Notes under the pieces: generated by a model
The model's input: only the letters and a program-made list of their open reading frames with translations
Database searches by the model: none
Told to the model about the DNA's origin: nothing
Source of the DNA: an uncultured Xanthomonas sp.
GTDB lineage: Bacteria > Pseudomonadota > Gammaproteobacteria > Xanthomonadales > Xanthomonadaceae
Length of the DNA stretch: 64,000 nt
NCBI GenBank assembly: GCA_943912265.1
Contig: CALTTS010000002.1
Coordinates: 62,001-126,000 of the forward strand
Direction of reading: 5' to 3'
Position numbers and translations under genes: made by a program
In this document: piece by piece, positions 24,303 through 31,714 of the stretch
How the letters are laid out: each line of letters begins with the position of its first letter
How positions within the stretch are numbered: the stretch's first letter is position 1

Positions 24303-25631
24303 ATGACGACGGAACATCCATCCCGACGCTGCGTGGTCTGGTTTGGCCAGCCCTCGCAGCGCGAGAAGAACGCGCTGGCGGCCGCCGGCTGGGGGCTGCG
24401 CGTGGCAAGCGCTTCCGACGCCGGCATCGGCCTGCGCGGCGGCGACACCGTGGTGGGGCTGGTGGACCTGCGCCAGGCCGGTGCCGCGCCCGGGAACCTG
24501 CCCGAGCTGCTCGAGGCCAACGCCCACCTGCCGCTGCTGGCCCTGGTGCCGGAAGACGACGTGCCGCTTTCCTGCCTGAAGCGGGCCCGCATCGAGCGGA
24601 TGCAACCGGGCGATGCCGACCCGGCCCGCCTGGTCCGCCGCCTCGAGAAACTGGCCGGCGAGGCCGGCCACCCCGGCGCGGGCAGGTCCGACACCCTGCT
24701 CGGCCAGAGCCCGGCGATGTGCGTGGCGCTGGGGTGCATCCACAAGTACGCGGCCGTGGACCTGCCGGTGCTGATCACCGGCGAAACCGGCACCGGCAAG
24801 GAGGTGGCCGCGCGCGCCTTGCACCGGCTTTCCCGGCGTGCGGAGCGGCCGTTCATTGCGGTCAATTGCGGCGCACTCCCGGCCAGCCTGATCCAGGCCG
24901 AACTGTTCGGCCACGAACGCGGCGCCTTCACCGGGGCCACCGCCCGCAGGCTGGGCCTGTTCGAATCGGCCGACGGCGGCACCGTGTTCCTCGACGAAAT
25001 CGGCGACTTGCCGGCCGAAGTGCAGACCAATCTGCTGCGCGTCCTGCAAGAAGGCACGCTGGAGCGCATCGGCAACCACCAATCGGTCAAGGTGGACGTG
25101 CGCATTCTCGCCGCCACCCACGTCGACCTGGAGCAGGCGATCGAAGCCGGCCGCTTCCGCAGCGACCTCTACTACCGCCTCAACGTGCTGCGCCTGCGCT
25201 TGCCGCGCCTGGCCGAACGCGGCGACGACATCCTGCCGCTGGCCCAACACTTCCTCGATGGCTTCAGGAAACGCAATGCGTGCCGCGCGCGCAGCTTCAC
25301 CGCGGACGCGGGCGATGCGATGCGTGCCTTCGCCTGGCCGGGCAATGTCCGAGAATTGATCAACCGCGTGCAGCGCGCCGCAGTCGTCGCCGAACACGAA
25401 AGCCTGAGCCCGGAAGACCTCGACCTGCCCCGTGCCGTCGCGAATGCCACCGGCGACGAAGGCGACCGCCTCGGCGCCGCGCGACTGCAGGCCGAGCGCG
25501 ATGCAATCCTGTCCTGCCTGCGCGAAAGCGGCTTCAACATCAGCGAATGCGCGCGCCGCCTGCGCTTGTCGCGCGTCACCATCTACCGCCTGTGCAAGAA
25601 GCACGACCTGGTGCTGGACCAACTGCGCTGA
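24303..25631 (+). CDS. Sigma-54-dependent transcriptional activator (Fis family, VpsR-like layout)
   Basis: The 442-residue protein has three parts. Residues 1-120 form a receiver-like domain without the standard phosphorylation-site context. The AAA+ domain has Walker A GETGTGKE (160-167), the sigma-54-contacting loop GAFTGA (207-212), Walker B GGTVFLDEIGDL (225-236) and the SDLYYRLNVLRLRLPRLAERGDDI region. The C-terminal Fis-type helix-turn-helix is NISECARRLRLSRVTIYRL. An intact GAFTGA means it should activate RpoN promoters. The gene converges on the amyloid operon, with its stop 76 bases from the fapF stop. A -24/-12 promoter lies ahead of fapA, making that operon the probable target (inference). 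Confidence 0.9.
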   Translation: MTTEHPSRRCVVWFGQPSQREKNALAAAGWGLRVASASDAGIGLRGGDTVVGLVDLRQAGAAPGNLPELLEANAHLPLLALVPEDDVPLSCLKRARIERMQPGDADPARLVRRLEKLAGEAGHPGAGRSDTLLGQSPAMCVALGCIHKYAAVDLPVLITGETGTGKEVAARALHRLSRRAERPFIAVNCGALPASLIQAELFGHERGAFTGATARRLGLFESADGGTVFLDEIGDLPAEVQTNLLRVLQEGTLERIGNHQSVKVDVRILAATHVDLEQAIEAGRFRSDLYYRLNVLRLRLPRLAERGDDILPLAQHFLDGFRKRNACRARSFTADAGDAMRAFAWPGNVRELINRVQRAAVVAEHESLSPEDLDLPRAVANATGDEGDRLGAARLQAERDAILSCLRESGFNISECARRLRLSRVTIYRLCKKHDLVLDQLR

Positions 25632-25707
25632 CCGCCTGTCGCCATCGCCCGACGCCGATCTGCAACACGATGCAGGCCGGCATGCCGCGATCGCGGCGGC
25701 CCGGCCG

Positions 25708-27051
25708 TCACAGCATGTAGGGCACCTTGAAGGTCAGGCTGAAATCCGGCGCGTCCGGGGTCAGGCCGACGCCGAGCATCGTCACCAGCGTGGTGTGCTT
25801 GTCCAGTGCGTAGGTCACGCCGAAATTGAACGTGGCGGCATTGGCATCGCTGCCCACCACCTTGGTCCACGGCATGCCCTTGTAGCGGGTGCGCGCGCGT
25901 GCGGAAAGCCGGTCGCTGAAGGACATGCTCAGGCTGGTGCGCTCGTTGAATGCAAAGGCCACGCCCAGCCCGTAGTAGTACGAGTCGCCCAGTTGCACGT
26001 CGCCGGGATTGACCGTGTCCGGGCTGCTGTCGATGTCGTCGAAGCTGCGCTGGAACGAATGGGTGTAGCCGATGTTGCCGAACACGATGGCCGGGTCGGC
26101 CGTCTTCACCGCAGACAGACCGATGCTGGCCTGCCACAGGCCATTGCCGGTGGGCTGCTTTTCCGGCACGGCGAAGCGGATGAACTTGTCGTCGTCACGC
26201 TCCAGGACGCGCCACGGGATGCCGTAGGACTCACGCCCGGTCGGCGCGGTGACGCCCAGGTTCAGCACCGTCTCCGGCCATGCGCCATGTTCGCCGAACA
26301 GCTTGTAGTTGGCGCTCAGGCTCACGTCGCCCAAGCCCGAACCGGTGGTTTCCTCCTGCGCGATGGCCGCCGCCGAACCGCCGGCGCCGCCCTTCTGGTA
26401 GACCGTCTTGCGGGCAATCCACGGGGCATCGAGATTCAAGGTCAGACGCGGGCTCACGCCCCAGCGCGCGGCCAGGTTGTAGGTCAGCGTGTCGGACTCG
26501 ACGTTCTCGATGGCGATGTTGCCGAGAAAGATCGCATCCAGTGCGAGAAACCCGTTGAGGGTGAGCTGCTTGCGGTCGTAGCGGCTGTAGCTGAGGCTGT
26601 TCTCGAGGGTGAAGCGGCGGTCGAACAGGGCCTGGTTCTGCTGCTTCACGTCGGCCACGCTGCGGGTATTGGCCTCGCGTGCCTGGCGGGCTTCCTCGGC
26701 GGTGCCTGCATATCCCTCGTGCGAAGGCGGCGCCGTGGCGGCGACGGGCGCCGTCGCAGGCACCGTGGCAGAAGGCGTTGCCGCAGCCGGGGCGCCTTCG
26801 TCGGGCGGCAGTTTCCCGCTCAGGCGCGCCTGCATGGCCTGCACCTGCATGTCCAGCTCGCGTAGCCGCCGCACTTCCTGCGCATAACTGGCCTTGAGCG
26901 CCTCCAGCTGGCGTGCCAGCACCTGCACGTCGGAGGCATCCTGCGCCGGCGCTGCCTGCTGCGCCATGGCCGGCGACGTTGCCAAGCAGGCACAGGCCAA
27001 TGCCGCTGCCAGACGGCTGCATTTCATCATGTGAAGTCCCATCCCGCGCAT
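25708..27051 (-). CDS. fapF: FapF-like outer-membrane amyloid exporter
   Basis: The 447-residue product has a signal peptide (about 1-30, ending SPAMA-QQ) and a coiled-coil segment (about 41-78, DVQVLARQLEALKASYAQEV). A Pro/Ala-rich linker and a helical segment (RSVADVKQQNQALFDRRF) come next, then alternating beta-strand sequence to the end (for example LTLNGFLALDAIFLGNIAIE). This order - coiled coil, plug helix, beta-barrel - is that of Pseudomonas FapF, the trimeric pore that secretes Fap subunits. GGGAGG lies 5 bases before ATG 27051, which fixes the start. It is the last gene of the operon, as fapF is in Pseudomonas. Confidence 0.85.
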   Translation of the reverse strand: MRGMGLHMMKCSRLAAALACACLATSPAMAQQAAPAQDASDVQVLARQLEALKASYAQEVRRLRELDMQVQAMQARLSGKLPPDEGAPAAATPSATVPATAPVAATAPPSHEGYAGTAEEARQAREANTRSVADVKQQNQALFDRRFTLENSLSYSRYDRKQLTLNGFLALDAIFLGNIAIENVESDTLTYNLAARWGVSPRLTLNLDAPWIARKTVYQKGGAGGSAAAIAQEETTGSGLGDVSLSANYKLFGEHGAWPETVLNLGVTAPTGRESYGIPWRVLERDDDKFIRFAVPEKQPTGNGLWQASIGLSAVKTADPAIVFGNIGYTHSFQRSFDDIDSSPDTVNPGDVQLGDSYYYGLGVAFAFNERTSLSMSFSDRLSARARTRYKGMPWTKVVGSDANAATFNFGVTYALDKHTTLVTMLGVGLTPDAPDFSLTFKVPYML

Positions 27052-27088
27052 TGCGTCCTCCCTGATCTCCGATGGCCCACGGATAACC

Positions 27089-27883
27089 TCAGAAATGTCC
27101 ACCGACGCCGCGCGCGAACACGATCGCCTGGGCTACGTTCTGCACGAGTTGCGCGTTGTCGCCGACCGATTGCCGCACCAGTTCGATGTCCAGCTGGTTC
27201 GATACCTGCTGGCCGTCGGACGTGAGCATCACGCTCTGTCCGACACTGCCGCTGCGAATCCATTGCTCCACCGCGCCCTGCCCTTGCACCTGCAGCAGCA
27301 GGCGCGCGGAACTGCCGTCGAAACCGGCGCTGGCACTCGCCCCGCCAAGCACGTCCTGCGCGGAGGACACTCCGCCATTGCCGGCCGATGAAGCCGGTAC
27401 GCTGCCGTTGCGCACGGTGAGATAAGCGGTGTTGCCGGCGCGATTGCGGTCGCCGGCAATCTGCACGCTTTGCACCAGCCCGCCGGCGTTGGCCAGCCCG
27501 GAACCGTCGATGGCGCGGTTCCCGTCCGTGCCGGCCGGGGATGCCGCATCGCCCGCGGCGGTGATGCTGACGCTGGGCTCGAAACTCACCACCGGCGTCG
27601 CGCCGCCCTTGCCGAAATCCATCGCAAGCTGCAGCGTGCCCTGCAGCGTCTGGCCGGACGCCGTCTGCCAGGTGGAGATCATCGTCACGCCGAACCAGGC
27701 CACCGCGGTGTCGCTGACCACGTAGCGGCCGCGCATGTCGCCCAGTTCGTCGTCCGGGATCTCCTCCAGCCCGTTGCCGGCGGGCCGCATTGCCTCCGCC
27801 GCAGCCGAGCCGGCTGCCAGCATCGACAGAAGCACGCCGGCCACGCCGGTCGCGACGCCAAGCTTCCGTTGCATGTTGCGCAT
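27089..27883 (-). CDS. fapE: FapE-like secreted accessory protein
   Basis: The 264-residue protein has a signal peptide (about residues 1-29, GVLLSMLAAGSAAAEA). After it comes the segment LEEIPDDELGDMRGRYVVSDTAVAWFGVTM, a short acidic motif plus MRGRYV that resembles the start of mature Fap accessory proteins. The rest is beta-rich and Ser/Gly/Asn-rich (QSVQIAGDRNRAGNTAYLTVRNGS). FapE is a minor fibre component or export helper in Pseudomonas; assignment here rests mainly on position between fapD and fapF. The ribosome-binding site AAGGAGG before ATG 27883 is strong. There are no cysteines in the mature part. Confidence 0.7.
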   Translation of the reverse strand: MRNMQRKLGVATGVAGVLLSMLAAGSAAAEAMRPAGNGLEEIPDDELGDMRGRYVVSDTAVAWFGVTMISTWQTASGQTLQGTLQLAMDFGKGGATPVVSFEPSVSITAAGDAASPAGTDGNRAIDGSGLANAGGLVQSVQIAGDRNRAGNTAYLTVRNGSVPASSAGNGGVSSAQDVLGGASASAGFDGSSARLLLQVQGQGAVEQWIRSGSVGQSVMLTSDGQQVSNQLDIELVRQSVGDNAQLVQNVAQAIVFARGVGGHF

Positions 27884-27896
27884 GACGCGCCCTCCT

Positions 27897-28586
27897 TCAG
27901 AAAAGATCGGCATGGGTGAAACCGAAATCGAGCAGCTCCGCGTCGGTGATCGGCCCCTGCCGTGCGAACAGCGCGCGTGCGCTGGGCTTGCCCGAGGGCT
28001 GCAGCAGCACCGTGGCGCGGTCGAAATCGCTGCCGATCACCACGAACACCGCCCGTGAGGGCCACTGCTTGACGAATTCCGCGAACGGGATGCTGCGGTT
28101 CCCGAGGATCGGGTCGGCCAGTTCCACCGTGTCCCCGTCGACCTGCTTGAGCACGACGAAATGGCGGAACCCGCGCACGTCCATCAGCACCAGGCCGGGC
28201 ACCCGCAACGTGCGCAGGCGCGACTCGTCCACCCGATAACCGCGGCCGCGCATGCCGAGGGATTCCACGTAACGCTTGATGTCCAGCAGCGAGAAACCGC
28301 GCTGGGCCACGACGCCCGGGTCGGCCACGCCCATCATGCCTTCGATCACCGTGCGCTCGTCGGCATCCAGGTGATAGGCATAACGGAGGATGGTGGCCAA
28401 TGCGGCCGCGCCGCAGCTGTAATCGGTGTGCTGCCTGATCAGGTTGCGGTAACGCACTTCCTGCATCGTTTCGACCGAATGCGTGTACGGCGCACCGTTG
28501 GGCAGGATGCCGGCAAACGTCACCTCGGCCGCCGGCAAGGGGCCGGCTAGCACGGGCAACAACAGCGTCAGCCACAGACGGCGCAT
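27897..28586 (-). CDS. fapD: FapD-like C39-family cysteine protease
   Basis: The 229-residue protein has a signal-like N-terminus and a C39 bacteriocin-processing-type peptidase fold. The catalytic triad reads C58 (HTDYSCGAAALATILRY), H142 (RGFRHFVVLKQVD) and D158 (VELADPILGNR). Unlike ABC-transporter C39 domains it stands alone and is exported, which is the defining feature of FapD. FapD is needed for Fap fibre secretion or processing, and the substrate is presumably another Fap protein. It starts 13 codons or so before the fapE region ends its leader, with fapE beginning 13 bases after its stop. Confidence 0.88.
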   Translation of the reverse strand: MRRLWLTLLLPVLAGPLPAAEVTFAGILPNGAPYTHSVETMQEVRYRNLIRQHTDYSCGAAALATILRYAYHLDADERTVIEGMMGVADPGVVAQRGFSLLDIKRYVESLGMRGRGYRVDESRLRTLRVPGLVLMDVRGFRHFVVLKQVDGDTVELADPILGNRSIPFAEFVKQWPSRAVFVVIGSDFDRATVLLQPSGKPSARALFARQGPITDAELLDFGFTHADLF

Positions 28587-28623
28587 CGTCCTCTCCCGTA
28601 TCGAATGCGGGGCCCGGTGAGAA

Positions 28624-28652
28624 GTCCCCCGCTCCATCCGGGAGCGGGGGAC
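28624..28652 (-). other. Strong intergenic stem-loop between fapC and fapD
   Basis: A perfect 12-bp stem (gtcccccgctcc / ggagcgggggac) with a 5-base loop lies about 50 bases after the fapC stop and about 40 bases before the fapD start. No U-run follows it on the minus strand. It may stabilise the upstream fapABC message or partly terminate transcription, so that subunits outnumber the export machinery. Confidence 0.75.
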
Positions 28653-28700
28653 CGCAGTGTCCGGCCCGGGCGGGAACCGGAACCCTGCCGCGCGACGGTC

Positions 28701-30119
28701 TTACTCGCCGCCGCCACCGGTGCCGCCACCGGTGCTCGGCTGGGCCACGGCCAGAGCCAGGCTGTTGGCCTGCAGGTTGCCGGTGCCGGCGGCGACGTTC
28801 ACCCCGATGTTGCCGGAGGCATTGGCGAACGCACTGCCCGACAGCCCCGCCGTGTTGGTGGCATCGACCACCAGATAGGTGGTGTTGGTCACCGTGCCGC
28901 TCAGTGAGGTGTACAGGTCCGCATACCCCAACTCGCTGTAGCCGAGCGAACCGGACTCCTTGCCGCTGTAGCTGCCCTTCTCGTCGGTGTCGAAGGCGAT
29001 GCCGCCCACGCCCGGCTTGTACGGGTTGTCCACCGCGTTCTGGATTTCGCTGTCCATGTCGATGTGGCCGGTGCTGCTGCCGTTGGCATGCGGCAAGGCG
29101 CCGTTCCAGGTATCCAGATAGAAGTTGTCCTTCTGGTAGGCATTGCCGGTGCCGCTGTAGCTGCCGCTCTGCGTGCCGGAATAACCGCCGTAACCCATGG
29201 CGGCGGTATAGCCGGACGACCAGCCGCTCAGGCCCACCTGGATGGTGTCGGTGTGTTTTTCCACCAACCCGGCATTGCCCACCGTGTTGCCGCTGGACAC
29301 CTGGTTGGAGCTGATGCTGGACTGGGCATAGGCCGAGGTGGCCACCGAGGCCGCGAGCGCGTTCTTCTGCTCGTTGTTGTTGCCCGAGGCGACGTTCACG
29401 CCGATGTTGCCCGAGGCGTTGTTGAAGGCATTGCCGCCCACGCCGGCCATGTTGGTCACGCCTTGGTTGAGCGTGGCGTTGCCGGTGCCGGACTGGTTGA
29501 CGAACACCTCGGCATCGGCCATGCCGAAGCTGAAGCTGGCGTCGGCCGCCGACAGCGAAGCCGCGTTGTCCTGGGTGTTGTTGTCGCCGGAAGCCACGTT
29601 GAAGCCGAGATTGCCCGAGGCGTTGGAACCCACGTCGTCGGTGATCGAGGCATCGTTGGTCAGCTTGTCGTTGACGCCGACATTGCCGCTGATCGACTGG
29701 CGGTTGTCGATGACCGCAATGGCGGCCGAATCGATGTCGATGTTGCCGCTGATGGTCGGGTCGCCGCTGAAGGCGATGTCCGAACTCAGCCGGAGATCCT
29801 TCTCGAGGTTCACGTCCACGCCGTGGTTGTCCTTTTCCCTGCGCTCGTCGGACTGGACGTTGCTGGTCTTCTGCACGTCCTCGCGGACCACGCTGCCGTC
29901 GAAGCTCAGCTTGGCCTTGGCATCCAGGCCGAGATCCACGTCGGTGTTGACGTTGGTGTTGGTGTTCTTGACGTTGGTCTCGTAGTTGCGGGTGTCGTCG
30001 ACGTTCGTCGTGTAGTTGCGGGTGACGTTCTTCACGTCGCCCTTGGCCGAAACCGCCATGCTGCCCGTCGCCGCCGTCACCGCGACCGCCAGTACCGTCC
30101 ATTTCATCTTCGTGTTCAT
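28701..30119 (-). CDS. fapC: FapC-like major functional amyloid subunit
   Basis: The 472-residue exported protein (signal peptide about 1-25) is Asn/Ser/Gly/Ala-rich. Three imperfect repeats carry the core ASGN(I/L)G(V/F)NVA(S/A)G-N-Q-N: about residues 167-208, 229-272 and 428-460. Repeats 1 and 2 are about 20 residues apart; 2 and 3 are separated by about 155 residues of Gly/Tyr/Ser-rich linker (GYGGYSGTQSGSYSGTG). The first 60 mature residues are an Asn/Thr/Val-rich stretch (NYTTNVDDTRNYETNV). The repeat-linker-repeat plan and the position after a shorter repeat protein match Pseudomonas FapC. There is no cysteine, so the CxxC of Pseudomonas FapC is absent. It probably forms the bulk of extracellular amyloid fibres. 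Confidence 0.85.
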   Translation of the reverse strand: MNTKMKWTVLAVAVTAATGSMAVSAKGDVKNVTRNYTTNVDDTRNYETNVKNTNTNVNTDVDLGLDAKAKLSFDGSVVREDVQKTSNVQSDERREKDNHGVDVNLEKDLRLSSDIAFSGDPTISGNIDIDSAAIAVIDNRQSISGNVGVNDKLTNDASITDDVGSNASGNLGFNVASGDNNTQDNAASLSAADASFSFGMADAEVFVNQSGTGNATLNQGVTNMAGVGGNAFNNASGNIGVNVASGNNNEQKNALAASVATSAYAQSSISSNQVSSGNTVGNAGLVEKHTDTIQVGLSGWSSGYTAAMGYGGYSGTQSGSYSGTGNAYQKDNFYLDTWNGALPHANGSSTGHIDMDSEIQNAVDNPYKPGVGGIAFDTDEKGSYSGKESGSLGYSELGYADLYTSLSGTVTNTTYLVVDATNTAGLSGSAFANASGNIGVNVAAGTGNLQANSLALAVAQPSTGGGTGGGGE

Positions 30120-30165
30120 GGTGCCCTCTCTCTGTCCCTAGGATTTTTGTTCCGGATGGTTTTTT

Positions 30166-30846
30166 TCACGGCGTGGATTGCACCGACACCCCGAGAAGGT
30201 TGCCGGTCGCATTGCCCGACCCCGCGACTTGATTGAGTTGCAGCACGCCCTCGAATCCCTTAAGTGCCGTCGCCTCGACCGCGACGCCACGCATGCCGGC
30301 CTGCGGCATGCGGGATGCTCCGGTGCCCCGCTCCCCTGCCCACGCGAGCGCGCCATCGGAGGCCAGCGCCTCGTCCCCCGCTTCGCGTATGCCCTGATCG
30401 GCCAATGCCATCGCGACGAGATTCCTCTCGGTGTTCGCGCTGCCGCTGGCCTGATTGATCGACACCAGCCCGTGCGCGCCGGCGAAGGCGTTGCCGCCTA
30501 TCGTGGCCAACGCCAGCACGGGGGTGTCATGGATGTCGTCGTCGCCCTGCGCGGGGCCACCGACGGCGATGTCCGCCTGCGCCCGGCTACCGGTTGCGAA
30601 TGCACGCAGGTTGGCCTGCCGATTGAGGTCGCCCGCGGCGCTGTTGACCGCGATCGCACCGCTGGCACCGGCGAAGGCGTTGCCGTCGATGCGGTTGCCC
30701 GCGAGATAGCCGAGCATCGCCTCGTAGACGCCGCCGATGCCTCCGGCCGATTGCGCCTGCGCGGCACCAGCCAGCAGCAGGCCGCCGCAAGCGAGAAGGA
30801 CATGCAGGCCAGGTGTGGGCCGCGGACGATGGAGGCCATGGCGCAT
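30166..30846 (-). CDS. fapB: FapB-like minor amyloid subunit
   Basis: The 226-residue exported protein (signal peptide about 1-33, LLACGGLLLAGAAQA) has three repeats related to those of the next gene: GNAFAGASGAIAVNSAAGDLNRQAN (start about 53), GNAFAGAHGLVSINQASGSANTERN (about 116) and FEGVLQLNQVAGSGNATGN (about 196). FapB in Pseudomonas is a shorter homologue of FapC that nucleates the fibre. I chose ATG 30846 because GAGG lies 9 bases ahead of it; ATG 30855 is possible but would abut that GAGG. It starts about a dozen bases after the upstream gene and 46 bases before fapC. Confidence 0.82.
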   Translation of the reverse strand: MRHGLHRPRPTPGLHVLLACGGLLLAGAAQAQSAGGIGGVYEAMLGYLAGNRIDGNAFAGASGAIAVNSAAGDLNRQANLRAFATGSRAQADIAVGGPAQGDDDIHDTPVLALATIGGNAFAGAHGLVSINQASGSANTERNLVAMALADQGIREAGDEALASDGALAWAGERGTGASRMPQAGMRGVAVEATALKGFEGVLQLNQVAGSGNATGNLLGVSVQSTP

Positions 30847-30857
30847 GTCGGCCATCC

Positions 30858-31415
30858 TCAGTTGCCCGGCGGCGTGCCGTTGCCGGCCATGCCGCCTGCC
30901 GGCAAGGGCAACTGGGCCAGTGCGCCACGCACCTGGTCGCCGATGCCGCGGGTGGCATTGCCGACCGTGCCCAGCGGGCCACCGATCGTCCGCGCAAGCC
31001 CGCCGGTGCCGCCGAGCACGCCCTCGTCGCCGCCCAGGGAACGCAGGTTGCCGTTGACGGCCGCACCGGTGACACGTTCGACCGTCGTCTGCCCGTGGCC
31101 GGCATGGCCCGTGCCACCGGCCATGCCGGCACCGAGCGAGGCGTATTCGTCGTCGGACAGTTCGCCCGGCGCCGCTGCGGCCCCGGTACCGAGCGCCCGG
31201 GCCAGTTCGTTCTTCGGCGAGGGGTCCACGATCAGCGCCATGCCCGGCGGCGCCATGCGATAGGCGGGGCGGGCGGGAACGGCCCGCAGCAGCACCATTT
31301 CGCCCCCTGCCGGCTTGACGCCCTGGCAGGCGCCGGAAGCGGCCGCCGACGGCACCGCACCACTCGCCGCTGCCAGCAGCAGCCATGCCGCTCCGCTGGG
31401 ATATCCGTATCGCAT
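30858..31415 (-). CDS. fapA: FapA-like secreted protein, first gene of the amyloid operon
   Basis: The 185-residue protein has a signal peptide (about residues 1-26). Its mature part has the segment PPGMALIVDPSPKNELARALGTG and the acidic ELSDDEYASLGAG, followed by a Gly/Thr/Val-rich low-complexity tail. In Pseudomonas FapA is a small periplasmic helper that affects fibre composition. The assignment here rests on operon position, size and export signal, with weak sequence support. GGGAGG lies 7 bases before ATG 31415. It is the first gene behind a -24/-12 promoter. Confidence 0.68.
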   Translation of the reverse strand: MRYGYPSGAAWLLLAAASGAVPSAAASGACQGVKPAGGEMVLLRAVPARPAYRMAPPGMALIVDPSPKNELARALGTGAAAAPGELSDDEYASLGAGMAGGTGHAGHGQTTVERVTGAAVNGNLRSLGGDEGVLGGTGGLARTIGGPLGTVGNATRGIGDQVRGALAQLPLPAGGMAGNGTPPGN

Positions 31416-31451
31416 CTTGCCGCCTCCCGATCCTGTTCGTGGGAGAAGAGC

Positions 31452-31466
31452 GCAGGACCCGTGCCA
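31452..31466 (-). promoter_or_regulatory. Sigma-54 (-24/-12) promoter of the fap-like operon
   Basis: Read on the minus strand the sequence is TGGCACGGGTCCTGC, against the RpoN consensus TGGCACGNNNNTTGC. It has the invariant GG and GC exactly 10 bases apart, and only one mismatch in the core. The predicted transcription start is near 31440, giving a leader of about 25 bases that contains the GGGAGG site for the first gene. Confidence 0.8.
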
Positions 31467-31485
31467 ACCGCCTACAAGTCAATGG

Positions 31486-31498
31486 AATCATGGTGTTA
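31486..31498. promoter_or_regulatory. IHF-like site upstream of the fap promoter
   Basis: aatcatggtgtta matches WATCARNNNNTTR at all but one specified position and lies in an AT-rich patch. It sits between the -24/-12 element and the upstream repeats, where IHF bends DNA at many sigma-54 promoters. Confidence 0.45.
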
Positions 31499-31530
31499 CC
31501 CAATTTCATCGAACCGGCACATGGGTTTGG

Positions 31531-31550
31531 CTGTATCGGCTGTCGTTACA
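31531..31550. promoter_or_regulatory. Candidate activator site 1 (CTGTATC-N7-GTTACA)
   Basis: The site reads ctgtatc, seven bases, gttaca, with TGTA/TACA as inverted ends. Its centre is about 75 bases upstream of the -24/-12 element. A second copy with a 6-base spacer lies at 31615-31633. The two may be upstream activating sequences for the nearby sigma-54 activator. Confidence 0.45.
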
Positions 31551-31614
31551 CTTCAGTCCCGACCGGGCCGGAAAATCGCGACTTCAGCCCTGCCGCACAA
31601 GGCCGCGCCGCGAC

Positions 31615-31633
31615 CTGTATCCATAGCGTTACA
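31615..31633. promoter_or_regulatory. Candidate activator site 2 (CTGTATC-N6-GTTACA)
   Basis: The site reads ctgtatc, six bases, gttaca. It is the second copy of the motif at 31531-31550 and is also a near-palindrome (CTGTA-N10-TACAG). It lies about 160 bases upstream of the -24/-12 element. Confidence 0.45.
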
Positions 31634-31714
31634 GGGCCGCGGCCGACGGAAACAACGCCGGCGTATGGTCGCCATGCTTGCCGCCGCAACCGCGGATGCG
31701 GATGATGCCGGCCC

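Noticed and set aside
25675..25700. Palindrome ccgcgatcgcgg between the activator gene and fapF as a terminator
   Set aside because: It is short, has no T-run, and self-complementary GC-rich 12-mers are common in this sequence.
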